This document shows, piece by piece, positions 7,033-14,698 of a stretch of 64,000 bases of DNA. Source of the stretch: Eubacteriales bacterium. Lineage in GTDB: Bacteria; Bacillota; Clostridia; Christensenellales; Aristaeellaceae. Position numbers and translations under genes: made by a program. The stretch spans positions 1-64,000 of the forward strand of contig JAQUWD010000004.1 of NCBI GenBank assembly GCA_028693055.1, given 5' to 3'. The notes beneath the pieces are model-generated. The model was not told where the DNA came from, did no database searches, and saw only the letters and a list, made by a program, of their open reading frames with translations. The stretch's first letter is position 1, and every line of letters begins with the position of its first letter.

Positions 7033-7400
7033 ATGGATATACTCGCTTACTGGCAAGCCGTTTTGCAGCAGAATGCTTCCGCGATGAGCCGTTTTTTTGC
7101 ACCCGCCGCCACCGTGAAGTGGCACAATACCAACGAAGAATTCACCGCTGATGAATTCATCCTAGCCAACTGTAAATATCCGGGCAGCTGGGACGGAGCC
7201 GTGGAACGGATGGAGCATATTGGAGACCTGCTGATTACCGTAGCCCATGTTTTTCCAAGGATCAGGGGCTGACCTTTCACGTTACCTCGTTCATCAAGGT
7301 GGCGGATGGTCAGATTACGTCGCTGGATGAATACTGGGGCGACGATGGGCCCGCGCCCCAGTGGAGAATAACGCTGGGGTTGGGGAAACCCATCGAATAA
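7033..7400 (+). pseudogene. NTF2/SnoaL-like protein interrupted by a frameshift
   Basis: The first frame reads MDILAYWQAVLQQNASAMSR and continues to AHVF, then enters a spurious PRIRG and stops at 7272. In the next frame the protein continues smoothly as KDQGLTFHVTSFIKVADGQI, then a WGDDG-PAPQWR-TLG-GKPIE ending at the stop codon 7398-7400. Restoring one T in the T5 run at 7250-7254 rejoins both halves into about 122 residues, a normal length for small NTF2-fold (SnoaL/DUF4440-like) proteins. The start at 7033 has an AAAAGGAG site about 10 bases upstream. The homopolymer position means either a real inactivating or phase-variable mutation or a sequencing error. Confidence 0.8.
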
Positions 7401-7420
7401 GGCGCGGAAACGTCACCGCG

Positions 7421-7654
7421 TTACGGCTTGATAGACGCTTCTGTTTCGCCTACCCATGCAAACCGCGGGCCGCGATAACCCTCCCGCTCTACGGTCTCGC
7501 TCCACATGGAAGCGGGGCGAACCCAAATGCCCCGCTGTCCGTATAACGCCTGATAGACCACCATTTCCTCCAAGGTTTCGGAGTGCTTGGCCAAATACAG
7601 AAGCCGATAATAGTTGCCCTTGAAATGCCGGTAAACGCCTGGTTTCAGCTCCAT
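7421..7654 (-). CDS. DUF1653-family small protein
   Basis: A 77-residue protein beginning MELKPGVYRHFKGNYYRLLY, the typical opening of the DUF1653 family, with the conserved LVVYQALYG-like block (here MVVYQALYGQRGIWVRP) and an aromatic-rich middle. Function unknown; these proteins are common as single small domains in bacteria. Its ATG shares a base with the stop codon of the ABC-F gene (TAATG at 7654), so it is translated by coupling in the same transcript. An in-frame upstream methionine would overlap the ABC-F gene by 22 bases and is less likely. Confidence 0.85.
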   Translation of the reverse strand: MELKPGVYRHFKGNYYRLLYLAKHSETLEEMVVYQALYGQRGIWVRPASMWSETVEREGYRGPRFAWVGETEASIKP

Positions 7655-9255
7655 TATGCCCGTTCCTTCTTCCACTGCATAAAGCTTTCGAAGGAGCCCT
7701 CGTGATCCAGCAGGCCTTCCTTGCCCAGAGGAAATTCCATAACACGGTTCGCAATTTCATCGATGAACTGATGGTCATGGGAAGCGAAGAACAAATTGCC
7801 GGGATAGGCTTGTAGGCCGTTGCTCAGGGCGGTGATGCTCTCCAAATCCAGATGATCGGTGGGCTGATCGAGGATGAGGGCGTTGGCCTTGCTCATCATC
7901 AGGCGGCTGAGCATGCAGCGCACCTTTTCGCCGCCGGATAAGACCTTGGCGGCTTTGTAGACCTCGTCGCCGCTGAAAAGCATGCGGCCAAGGAAGCCGC
8001 GTAGGTATGTCTCGGTTTGGTCGAAGGAGTATTGGCGCAGCCATTCCACCAGACTGCCGTCAAAACCCTCGAAAAAGCGGGTATTATCCTTGGGGAAATA
8101 GCTCTGGGTGATGGTGACCCCCCATTTGAAGCTGCCCGCATCCGGGTTTAGCTCGCCCACCAAAATGCGGAAAAGCGCGGTGGCACCCGCCTCATTATCG
8201 CCAACAAAGGCGATTTTATCGCCCTTCTTAACGGTGAAGCTGACGTTATCCAGCACCTTTACGCCGTCCACGGTCTTGGACAGATTTTCCACCGTTAAGA
8301 TATCCTTGCCCGCTTCCCGTTCCGGCTCGAAGCCTACGAAGGGATATTTACGGCTGGATGCGGGCATTTGCTCCACCTGAATGGAGTCCAGTATTTTTTT
8401 GCGGCTGGTGGCTTGCTTAGACTTGGATTTGTTTGCGGAGAAACGGCGGATGAACTCCTGTAAGTCCTTGATTTTTTCTTCTCGTTTTTTGTTCTGGTTG
8501 CGCATCAGCTGCTGCATCAGCGTGCTGGAATCGTACCAGAAATCATAGTTACCGGCGTACATCTTGCAGGTTTCATGGTCCACGTCCACAATGTTGGTAC
8601 ACACGGCGTTTAGAAAGTGTCGGTCATGGCTAACCACGATCACGATGGCGTCGCAGTCCACCAAAAAGTCCTCCAACCATTCGGTGCTTTCCACATCCAG
8701 ACCGTTGGTAGGCTCGTCCAACAGGATGATGGACGGATGGCCGAACAGCGCCTGCGCCAGCAGTACCTTCACCTTTTGCCGACCGTCCAGGCTTTCCATC
8801 TGATTCTCATGCAGCTCCGAAGGGATACCAATCCCGTTTAACAGCTGTGCAGCCTCGGTTTCCGCGTCCCAGCCGTTCATTTCGGCAAACTCGCCCTCCA
8901 GCTGAGCGGCCTTTTCGCCGTCCTCGTCGCTGAAGTCCTCCTTGGCGTAAAGCGCGTCCTTTTCCTTCATGATTTCGTAAAGGCGCTTGTTGCCCATAAT
9001 GACCGTATCCATCACGGAATACTCGTCGTATTTAAAGTGGTTTTGCTCCAGCACGGACATACGATCTGTTTTTTGCAGGCTTACAGTGCCGGTAGTCGGC
9101 GGCAGCTCACCGGAAATGATGCGCAGAAGGGTACTTTTGCCCGCCCCGTTGGCGCCGATAATGCCATAGCAGTGGTTCGGCTGGAATAAAAGGTCTACAT
9201 GCTTATACAGCAGGTCGCCCGCAAACTGCAGGCTGATGTCGGTCAATGTCAACAT
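7654..9255 (-). CDS. ABC-F family ATPase (YkpA/YbiT-type)
   Basis: A 533-residue soluble protein with two ABC domains, no membrane part, and an inter-domain linker (about 240-300) rich in charged residues, as in ABC-F factors that bind the ribosomal E-site. Domain 1 has Walker A GANGAGKST (34-42), a deviant signature SLDGRQ (155-160) and Walker B ending LLDEP (178-182). Domain 2 has GDNEAGAT (352-359), where the P-loop lysine is alanine, a good signature LSGGEK (439-444), and LILDQP (460-465), where the catalytic glutamate is glutamine. The start at 9255 (MLTLTDISLQF) fits the family; the open frame runs 34 codons further into non-protein-like sequence. Family members are translation factors or ribosome-protection proteins; this branch has no known antibiotic role I can assert. 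Confidence 0.9.
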   Translation of the reverse strand: MLTLTDISLQFAGDLLYKHVDLLFQPNHCYGIIGANGAGKSTLLRIISGELPPTTGTVSLQKTDRMSVLEQNHFKYDEYSVMDTVIMGNKRLYEIMKEKDALYAKEDFSDEDGEKAAQLEGEFAEMNGWDAETEAAQLLNGIGIPSELHENQMESLDGRQKVKVLLAQALFGHPSIILLDEPTNGLDVESTEWLEDFLVDCDAIVIVVSHDRHFLNAVCTNIVDVDHETCKMYAGNYDFWYDSSTLMQQLMRNQNKKREEKIKDLQEFIRRFSANKSKSKQATSRKKILDSIQVEQMPASSRKYPFVGFEPEREAGKDILTVENLSKTVDGVKVLDNVSFTVKKGDKIAFVGDNEAGATALFRILVGELNPDAGSFKWGVTITQSYFPKDNTRFFEGFDGSLVEWLRQYSFDQTETYLRGFLGRMLFSGDEVYKAAKVLSGGEKVRCMLSRLMMSKANALILDQPTDHLDLESITALSNGLQAYPGNLFFASHDHQFIDEIANRVMEFPLGKEGLLDHEGSFESFMQWKKERA

Positions 9256-9275
9256 GGCGATCCCCTTCAAAATAC

Positions 9276-9305
9276 AAAAAATTGGGCATGCATATGCATA
9301 CCCAA
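9276..9305 (-). terminator. Hairpin plus U-tract before the ABC-F gene
   Basis: On the minus strand a 12-bp near-palindrome (9294-9305 with 9282-9293, one G-T pair) is followed by TTTTTT (9276-9281), 20 bases before the ABC-F start codon. It may simply end the upstream DUF2871 transcript, or act as a leader attenuator of the ABC-F gene; a weak TTTACA-17-TACGCT promoter just upstream would allow the second. Confidence 0.75.
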
Positions 9306-9386
9306 ATAGCGTACCATGTTTGCAAGGGTTTGTAAAGAAGAAAGAAAACAAATCCACCCGCCAAAACCAACCATGACGCGGTTTTT

Positions 9387-9800
9387 TTATCGGTCAGCAG
9401 CCTTGCGAAGCCCGGTTAGCAGCAACAGGATTCCAATGCCCGTTAGGATGTGACCAATGCCGGCGACTCCCGAAATGGCAGCGTCTAAGCCCTTGGAGAG
9501 GGAAAGCCCCAGCACCTGCGGAATCCCCCGAACAACCATCATCAAAGCGGTGAGCGGCACGCCGATATTGTATAGCAGCATAAAGCTTTTTAAGGATTTC
9601 TGATGCTCCAAATCAACGCTTTTGGCAAACAGCGCCACAAGGAGAAACATGACCATACCCAGTAAGAAAAGATGGGTGTGCACCTTCCCCAATGCGGTTA
9701 CGCCGGTAAAGCCGTTAAACTTGGTAAATTCCCGATAGAACACGCCGCCTACCATAGCGGCAATCGCATAAGCTAAAGAGCAGTTGAGATACTTTTTCAT
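9387..9800 (-). CDS. DUF2871 family membrane protein
   Basis: A 137-residue integral membrane protein with four predicted helices. It matches the DUF2871 pattern: MKKYLNCSLAYAIAAMVGGVFYREFTKF near the N-terminus, KVHTHLFLLGM (histidines in a membrane segment), and GIGHILTGIGILLLL near the end. The conserved His-x-His in the second helix suggests metal or haem binding, but this is inference. Its start overlaps the preceding gene by ATGA. Third gene of a TetR-controlled operon. Confidence 0.8.
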   Translation of the reverse strand: MKKYLNCSLAYAIAAMVGGVFYREFTKFNGFTGVTALGKVHTHLFLLGMVMFLLVALFAKSVDLEHQKSLKSFMLLYNIGVPLTALMMVVRGIPQVLGLSLSKGLDAAISGVAGIGHILTGIGILLLLTGLRKAADR

Positions 9801-10465
9801 AGGTTGAGTCCACCTTTCATCGCTTGATATCCAATGAGAACCGTCCAGACGTAGGCGCAGGTTTTGGGAATCATCAGCATGCCGATTAACGGGAATGCGT
9901 CGGCAAAAAGCACTACGGGAATATAGAAGGCAAAGCTTAACACAACGGTGAGCCAGAGGAAACGGAAGGCTTTATCGTTGTGCTTTTTTGCGCTTTGGTA
10001 GAAAAGCACAATGATCACTAACCCCAGTAGCGCAAACGGAATATTGCGATACACCCCCCAAGATAGGGGAGCATCGGGGCTGGTCCAACGGTTTTGCGGC
10101 AGGAGACACAGGATAAGTCGCAGCGCGGCTAACCCGTAAATCGCAACGGTCAAGCCACGCCTGCCTGTTACCTGATAACGAAGCCGCCATACGTAGTACA
10201 GTAACACGTAGAAAACCGTCATGGTGAGAGAGGTAATGAATTTTCCTGTTCCTAATGCCGCCACATGATTTTCTAAGCCGGTGGTGCATAGGGCGTAGGC
10301 TCTGGGAACGAGGTGGAACGCGTCGCCCAGTCCAAGGGTGATCGCCATAATGCCAAAGAGGAGATATTGCTTCTCGCCCTTGCAGCGCCGAAGCATCAGA
10401 ATACCCAAGGTAACCACCGTGGTGAGGTAAAGAATATCAAAAACCGTTTCCATAATAGCTTGCAT
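9797..10465 (-). CDS. Six- or seven-helix membrane protein of unknown function
   Basis: A 222-residue integral membrane protein with six or seven hydrophobic segments separated by short polar loops. Notable conserved-looking residues are GDAFHLVPR near 48 and KTCAYVWTVLIGYQAM at the C-terminus. I do not recognise a named family. It is sandwiched between a TetR regulator and a DUF2871 protein with ATGA coupling to the latter, suggesting that both membrane proteins work together. The histidine in the second helix parallels the HTH motif of its partner. Confidence 0.7.
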   Translation of the reverse strand: MQAIMETVFDILYLTTVVTLGILMLRRCKGEKQYLLFGIMAITLGLGDAFHLVPRAYALCTTGLENHVAALGTGKFITSLTMTVFYVLLYYVWRLRYQVTGRRGLTVAIYGLAALRLILCLLPQNRWTSPDAPLSWGVYRNIPFALLGLVIIVLFYQSAKKHNDKAFRFLWLTVVLSFAFYIPVVLFADAFPLIGMLMIPKTCAYVWTVLIGYQAMKGGLNL

Positions 10466-10480
10466 GGTAAAGAGTCCTTT

Positions 10481-11041
10481 CTAAAAATAAAGTGTTCGAC
10501 GAATCATTTCCAGCAATGCGTCACAGTTGTCATATCCCTGTGACAGAAGCGCCAGCAGCGAGGTGAGCACCAGATCGATAAAGCTTTCCGGGGAGAAAGC
10601 TTCATTGAATGCTTGGTTGGAGACTCGCTGATCACTTTTGAGACTTTCCAGCAGCGCGTGACGTAGCTGCTGCTGGGAGCGGAACATCATTCTGCGAGCA
10701 TCGGGCTTATCGCTTTCACCAAAGTCCACGGCATGACCGGTAAAAAAATGGGGATAGGAGCTCGCGCTGTTTTGAATGCAGGTAAAAATGCGTTCCGTCC
10801 TATCAACGAAGGAATCACGTATATCCCAATCCTTTAAGGGGCGCATGATATCCTGCCATACGCTTTCCACGGAAGCTGAAACCAGCACCTTTTTGGATGG
10901 ATAGTAGTGGTATAGCGATCCTAGAGCCACACCGCAGCCTTCCGCCACCGTGCGCATATTCAGCGCAGGGAGGCCTTCCTTGGCGATTATCTTTCGGCAA
11001 ACAGCCAGAATAGCTTCCGTTGAGGTGACTTCATTATTCAT
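10481..11041 (-). CDS. TetR-family transcriptional repressor
   Basis: A 186-residue protein with an N-terminal TetR helix-turn-helix: AILAVCRKIIAKEGLPALNMRTVAEGCGVALGSLYHYYPSKKVLVSASVES. The C-terminal ligand domain is divergent. I start it at MNNEVT (11041); the nine upstream codons lie inside the palindromic operator and overlap the promoter region. It begins a three-gene operon with two membrane proteins, 15 bases from the next gene, and sits directly behind a 25-bp palindrome that it probably binds. The inducer is unknown. Confidence 0.88.
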   Translation of the reverse strand: MNNEVTSTEAILAVCRKIIAKEGLPALNMRTVAEGCGVALGSLYHYYPSKKVLVSASVESVWQDIMRPLKDWDIRDSFVDRTERIFTCIQNSASSYPHFFTGHAVDFGESDKPDARRMMFRSQQQLRHALLESLKSDQRVSNQAFNEAFSPESFIDLVLTSLLALLSQGYDNCDALLEMIRRTLYF

Positions 11042-11055
11042 GGAAATTCTCACTT

Positions 11056-11080
11056 TCAAAATGAACAATGTTCATTTTGA
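11056..11080 (-). promoter_or_regulatory. 25-bp palindromic operator of the TetR operon
   Basis: A perfect 12-1-12 palindrome with arms TCAAAATGAACA and TGTTCATTTTGA. It starts at the edge of the -10 element and ends 15 bases before the TetR start codon, an arrangement typical of TetR autorepression. Confidence 0.85.
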
Positions 11081-11108
11081 ATATACCATAAAAAAAGAAA
11101 GCTGTCAA
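11080..11108 (-). promoter_or_regulatory. Promoter of the TetR-DUF2871 operon
   Basis: Minus strand TTGACA (11103-11108), 17-base spacer ending TGG (extended -10), TATATT (11080-11085). The spacer holds a T7 tract. The palindromic operator follows at once. Confidence 0.85.
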
Positions 11109-11133
11109 CGGAAAAACAGCCTTCTAATCAATT

Positions 11134-13923
11134 CTATGGTTCTGTCTTTGAAAGCCAAGGGCGGAGGCCGTCTAAAAGCAGCTTCATGGTAATGGGCTTT
11201 GACAAATGAGCGTTCATTCCGGCGGCAAGGCTTGCCTGAACATCCTCGTCAAAGGCGTTGGCGCTCATGGCTACAATGGGGACGGTTTTTCCATCGGGTC
11301 GCTCCAACGCGCGAATCGCACGGGTGCAGTCCAGCCCGTTCATTCTCGGCATTTGGATATCCATGATGATGGCGGCGTAATAACCCTGCGGGCTGGCTGT
11401 GAAGCGGGCGAGAGCCGCAATTCCGTCCTCTGCGGCGTCCACAATCGCGCCGGCGCGTTTCAACATTTCTTGAGCGATCATACGGTTTAGCTCGTTATCC
11501 TCCACCACCAGGATGGGAAGCCCATCCAGCCGCAGAGGCTCTTCTTTGGGCGGTGCGGACGGTTCAGACGGGATGCGATAGGGGTAGACGGCGGTCAGGC
11601 GAAAGGCGGTTCCTTTACCCGGTTGACTGGTGATCTCTAGATGAAAATGCATCGCGTCGCAGATCTTTTTTACGATATAGAGGCCAAGGCCGGCTCCGCC
11701 CAGCTTGCCGTTTGTGCCGGAGGCTTCCTGTACGAAGGGCTCTCCAATTCGTTTTAGGAAGCCTTCGCTCATGCCGCATCCGTTATCTTCGATGATGATC
11801 AAATCTCGGCTTTCCTTGTTTGTTTCGCCTAGGTGCTTGATGCTCCAGCTTACCGTGCCTCCCTGAGGTGTAAACTTGCACGCGTTGTTGAGCAGGTTAA
11901 TCAATAGCTGCTGAAAGCGCATCTTATCCACATAAGCCTCCACCTTTGTGGAAGGCGAGCTAGGAGCGATACACGGATGGATAAACTGAACGTCTGCCGC
12001 CTGCGCTAGCGGCTCGATCATCCGAACCACGGGCTGGATGATATCCGCCAGTACGACCCATTCCGGGTGCAGCTCAAATTTGTTGCTTTCGATACGGCTA
12101 ACGTCTAGAATATCGTTGATCAATCCCAGCAGGTATTGGCCGGATTCGGAAATCTGCTGCAGCTCCCGCTTCACGGCTTCGGGATTGCGAATATCATCCA
12201 GCCCTAAATTGGCCATGCCGATGATCGCGTTCATGGGCGTACGGATTTCGTGGCTCATGCGGGAAAGAAAATCCATTTTGGCTCGTCCCGCTGCGGTGGC
12301 CTTTTGGGCTTCCAGCTTTAGCTTGCGGTTAAGCTTGGTTCGCGTTACCGCAATATAAACCGCCGCCAGTACCAATAAGAGCAGTATGAATAACAGCAAC
12401 AAAAGGATGAGCTCTTGGTTTTGCGCCCAAAAATCTCGAAAGTCGGACGGATCTTGATTCAGGGCGATTTGGTTTAAAAGAATATCGGAGCGCAGATCGT
12501 CGGATACGGAAGTAATTGCTTTGTTTAGTATAGAGGTCAGCATCGGGTCGGCGTCCATCGGAATGCCTATGCTGAGGGTCATTTCGGAATTGGGAAGAAC
12601 ATAAAGCTGTATATTTTTGAGATAAGCGTGGTTAGCCACTCGGCTTGCTGTTGTAGTGGACAGTATGGTTAAATCGGCCTTGCCGCTGTTGACGAGGTCT
12701 ACGCAGCCCTCGTAGGTGTCGGCGTACTGCAAGTGGGTATAGCCATACTTCGCGGCAATCCGCTCTAGTACGGGCATGCCGGTTTTTAGCACCACATGGC
12801 AATCTTGAGAAAGGTAATTGCTCAGGCGCAGATTGGCAACGGCGGAAAAGCTTCCGTTGTAATAGCTTTTGCTAAGGGTATACCCCATTGCTTGCGCTGA
12901 TTGCAGTTGGTTTTCCATGAGGGAAACCAGCTGAACCTGTCCGTTTGCAATTTGCTCGGCTAATAGCTCGTCGTTTCTTGGCACAAAACGGAAGGAGAGG
13001 CCGGAATAGCTGCCTAACAGGCTGAACGTATCCGGCGTGATGCCTTTAAAAAGCTTGCTGTCCTCATCTAGATATTCCAGCGGCTTTAGGTCCGTATAGG
13101 CGGCGACGGTAATGGGGCCACAGGCTTTGGCATATTCCTTTTCTGCTAGGCTCAAGGAAACCTGAACGATGATATCTCCGTAGTATTTTTGATCCAGCTG
13201 TTCCTCGTAAGCGGGATCAATCAGGTGTAGCTCCTCCATAGCGTCGTCCAGCTGCTGCTTTAGCTCCGGCCTTTTTTGATTGATGCAGAAGTACAGAGGC
13301 GTGGTCTGGAGCCGCGCAATAATTTTACAGGAGGAATCGCAACGGACGCTGCTCATCAGCAGCGCGTCCACCTTGCCTTGGGCTAACGCCTGTTTGCATT
13401 CCCAATCGTTATCGTAAAGAAAATATTTGGCAGTGACGCCGTATTGGGCAAGCTTTTGCTGGGTTTGCTCCACCCGGGCTGTGCTGGTTAGCGCCCCGAT
13501 ACGCATGCCGTTGTAGGCGGGAAAATCATTAAAGGAGTAGCGATTGTCGTTTGGGGTAACACAAAGAACCGTGCTGCCATCGCCCATATCGCGCTTGGAA
13601 TAGTCCCACAATTGGGTTCTTTCTTCTAAAAATTGAACGCCGGGCAGCAGGTCGATATCGCCGTCTATCAGCGCTTGGGTAGCGTCGGTGAAGGACATTT
13701 CGACGAATTCATATTTCCAGCCCGTATACTTTTGCAGATCCATCAGGTATTCGTAGGCATAACCGTTGATGGAGCCGTCGGGCAGCTTCTGGAGATAGTT
13801 GGCGTAATCGTTCACCGCTACGCGGACAACCTCGCCTTCCTGTGCGCAAGCGGGAAAAATACCGATGATCGTCAGCCAGATGATGATAAACAGCCAAATG
13901 GATTTCTTGTGAAGAACGGTCAT
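11134..13923 (-). CDS. Hybrid sensor histidine kinase with two solute-binding sensor domains (BvgS-like)
   Basis: A 929-residue membrane kinase. Order: signal/anchor helix (8-27), first SBP_bac_3-type periplasmic domain (about 30-255), second one (about 270-490), transmembrane helix (504-526), HisKA with phosphoacceptor His558 in SRMSHEIRTPMN, HATPase with N, G1 (EDNGCGMSEG) and G2 (GLGLYIVKK) boxes, and a C-terminal receiver with phosphoacceptor Asp855 in IIMDIQMPRMNG. There is no Hpt domain or separate output protein nearby, so phosphate must pass to a partner elsewhere. It is the last gene of a five-gene cluster following the SIMPL protein by 29 bases. Ligands are probably small polar molecules such as amino acids. 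Confidence 0.92.
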   Translation of the reverse strand: MTVLHKKSIWLFIIIWLTIIGIFPACAQEGEVVRVAVNDYANYLQKLPDGSINGYAYEYLMDLQKYTGWKYEFVEMSFTDATQALIDGDIDLLPGVQFLEERTQLWDYSKRDMGDGSTVLCVTPNDNRYSFNDFPAYNGMRIGALTSTARVEQTQQKLAQYGVTAKYFLYDNDWECKQALAQGKVDALLMSSVRCDSSCKIIARLQTTPLYFCINQKRPELKQQLDDAMEELHLIDPAYEEQLDQKYYGDIIVQVSLSLAEKEYAKACGPITVAAYTDLKPLEYLDEDSKLFKGITPDTFSLLGSYSGLSFRFVPRNDELLAEQIANGQVQLVSLMENQLQSAQAMGYTLSKSYYNGSFSAVANLRLSNYLSQDCHVVLKTGMPVLERIAAKYGYTHLQYADTYEGCVDLVNSGKADLTILSTTTASRVANHAYLKNIQLYVLPNSEMTLSIGIPMDADPMLTSILNKAITSVSDDLRSDILLNQIALNQDPSDFRDFWAQNQELILLLLLFILLLLVLAAVYIAVTRTKLNRKLKLEAQKATAAGRAKMDFLSRMSHEIRTPMNAIIGMANLGLDDIRNPEAVKRELQQISESGQYLLGLINDILDVSRIESNKFELHPEWVVLADIIQPVVRMIEPLAQAADVQFIHPCIAPSSPSTKVEAYVDKMRFQQLLINLLNNACKFTPQGGTVSWSIKHLGETNKESRDLIIIEDNGCGMSEGFLKRIGEPFVQEASGTNGKLGGAGLGLYIVKKICDAMHFHLEITSQPGKGTAFRLTAVYPYRIPSEPSAPPKEEPLRLDGLPILVVEDNELNRMIAQEMLKRAGAIVDAAEDGIAALARFTASPQGYYAAIIMDIQMPRMNGLDCTRAIRALERPDGKTVPIVAMSANAFDEDVQASLAAGMNAHLSKPITMKLLLDGLRPWLSKTEP

Positions 13924-13952
13924 GGGGGCGCTCCTTCCGTAACGGGTGCTGT

Positions 13953-14678
13953 CTATTTCATCTCATAGCTGACTTCTACGGAGGCTTCGATCGTAAGCAG
14001 GTATCGCAGGATATTTTCCGCACTGTCATCGGAGGCGGCTCTTACCTGTTCGGTGGGGTTGAGGCCTTCCTCCAGCTCCGTCACTGTTTTTAACGCGCCT
14101 AGTGTTTTCCCGGCGGAGGCGGCCAGTAGCTCCGCCTTGCGCATGCCGTCGCCCACTGCCAACGCCATCGCCTTGTCATAGGCTTCTTGAATTTTAGAGC
14201 TTTCAAAGGATAGGTCGTAATCCGCCTCCGCGCCAAGCTGGAGCGCAACATCCACTACCTGCCCAAGCTGGTTAAGCTGGCGCAGCCGCACCGCGATATC
14301 GCTGCTGATATTATAGCCCGTTGGGGTTTCCCCTTCGCCCAGCTTGCCATATTGGTAGCTGTACTGGGTGGTAACCGCGTAGGCGGAGGTATAAATATCC
14401 TCGCTGGAGATTTGAAGGCCTTCCAGCGCTTGGCTCAAAGCGTCTACCTGCTGGACCGCCGCCTCTTGGGCGGCGGCAACGGTGGTAGCGGTGCTGACCA
14501 TGTGAAAGGTAAGCAGCACCATATCGGGCTTTACGGATACCTCGGCGCTGCCGACGGTGGTCAGCACGGCGCTTTGCTCCATCGTATTGGTGACGGGCGC
14601 AATGGCTGCGGTAGTCTGCGCCATAGCGGTCATGGGCAGCAAAGCGCAGAGCGTCAAAACAGCGAACAGTCGCTTCAT
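13953..14678 (-). CDS. Exported SIMPL-domain (DUF541) protein
   Basis: A 241-residue protein with a signal peptide (MKRLFAVLTLCALLPMTAMA, cleaved before QTTA) and one SIMPL/DUF541 domain, recognised from VGSAEVSVKPDMVLLTFHMVS and the later SYQYGKLGEGETPTGYNISSDIAVRLR block. Family members are periplasmic or cell-surface oligomers; some influence oxidative-stress resistance, but no general reaction is known. It is 20 bases downstream of the DUF4349 protein and 29 bases upstream of the hybrid kinase, so it probably acts in the same envelope response. Confidence 0.88.
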   Translation of the reverse strand: MKRLFAVLTLCALLPMTAMAQTTAAIAPVTNTMEQSAVLTTVGSAEVSVKPDMVLLTFHMVSTATTVAAAQEAAVQQVDALSQALEGLQISSEDIYTSAYAVTTQYSYQYGKLGEGETPTGYNISSDIAVRLRQLNQLGQVVDVALQLGAEADYDLSFESSKIQEAYDKAMALAVGDGMRKAELLAASAGKTLGALKTVTELEEGLNPTEQVRAASDDSAENILRYLLTIEASVEVSYEMK

Positions 14679-14698
14679 AGGCTCCTCCTTGATTTTGT

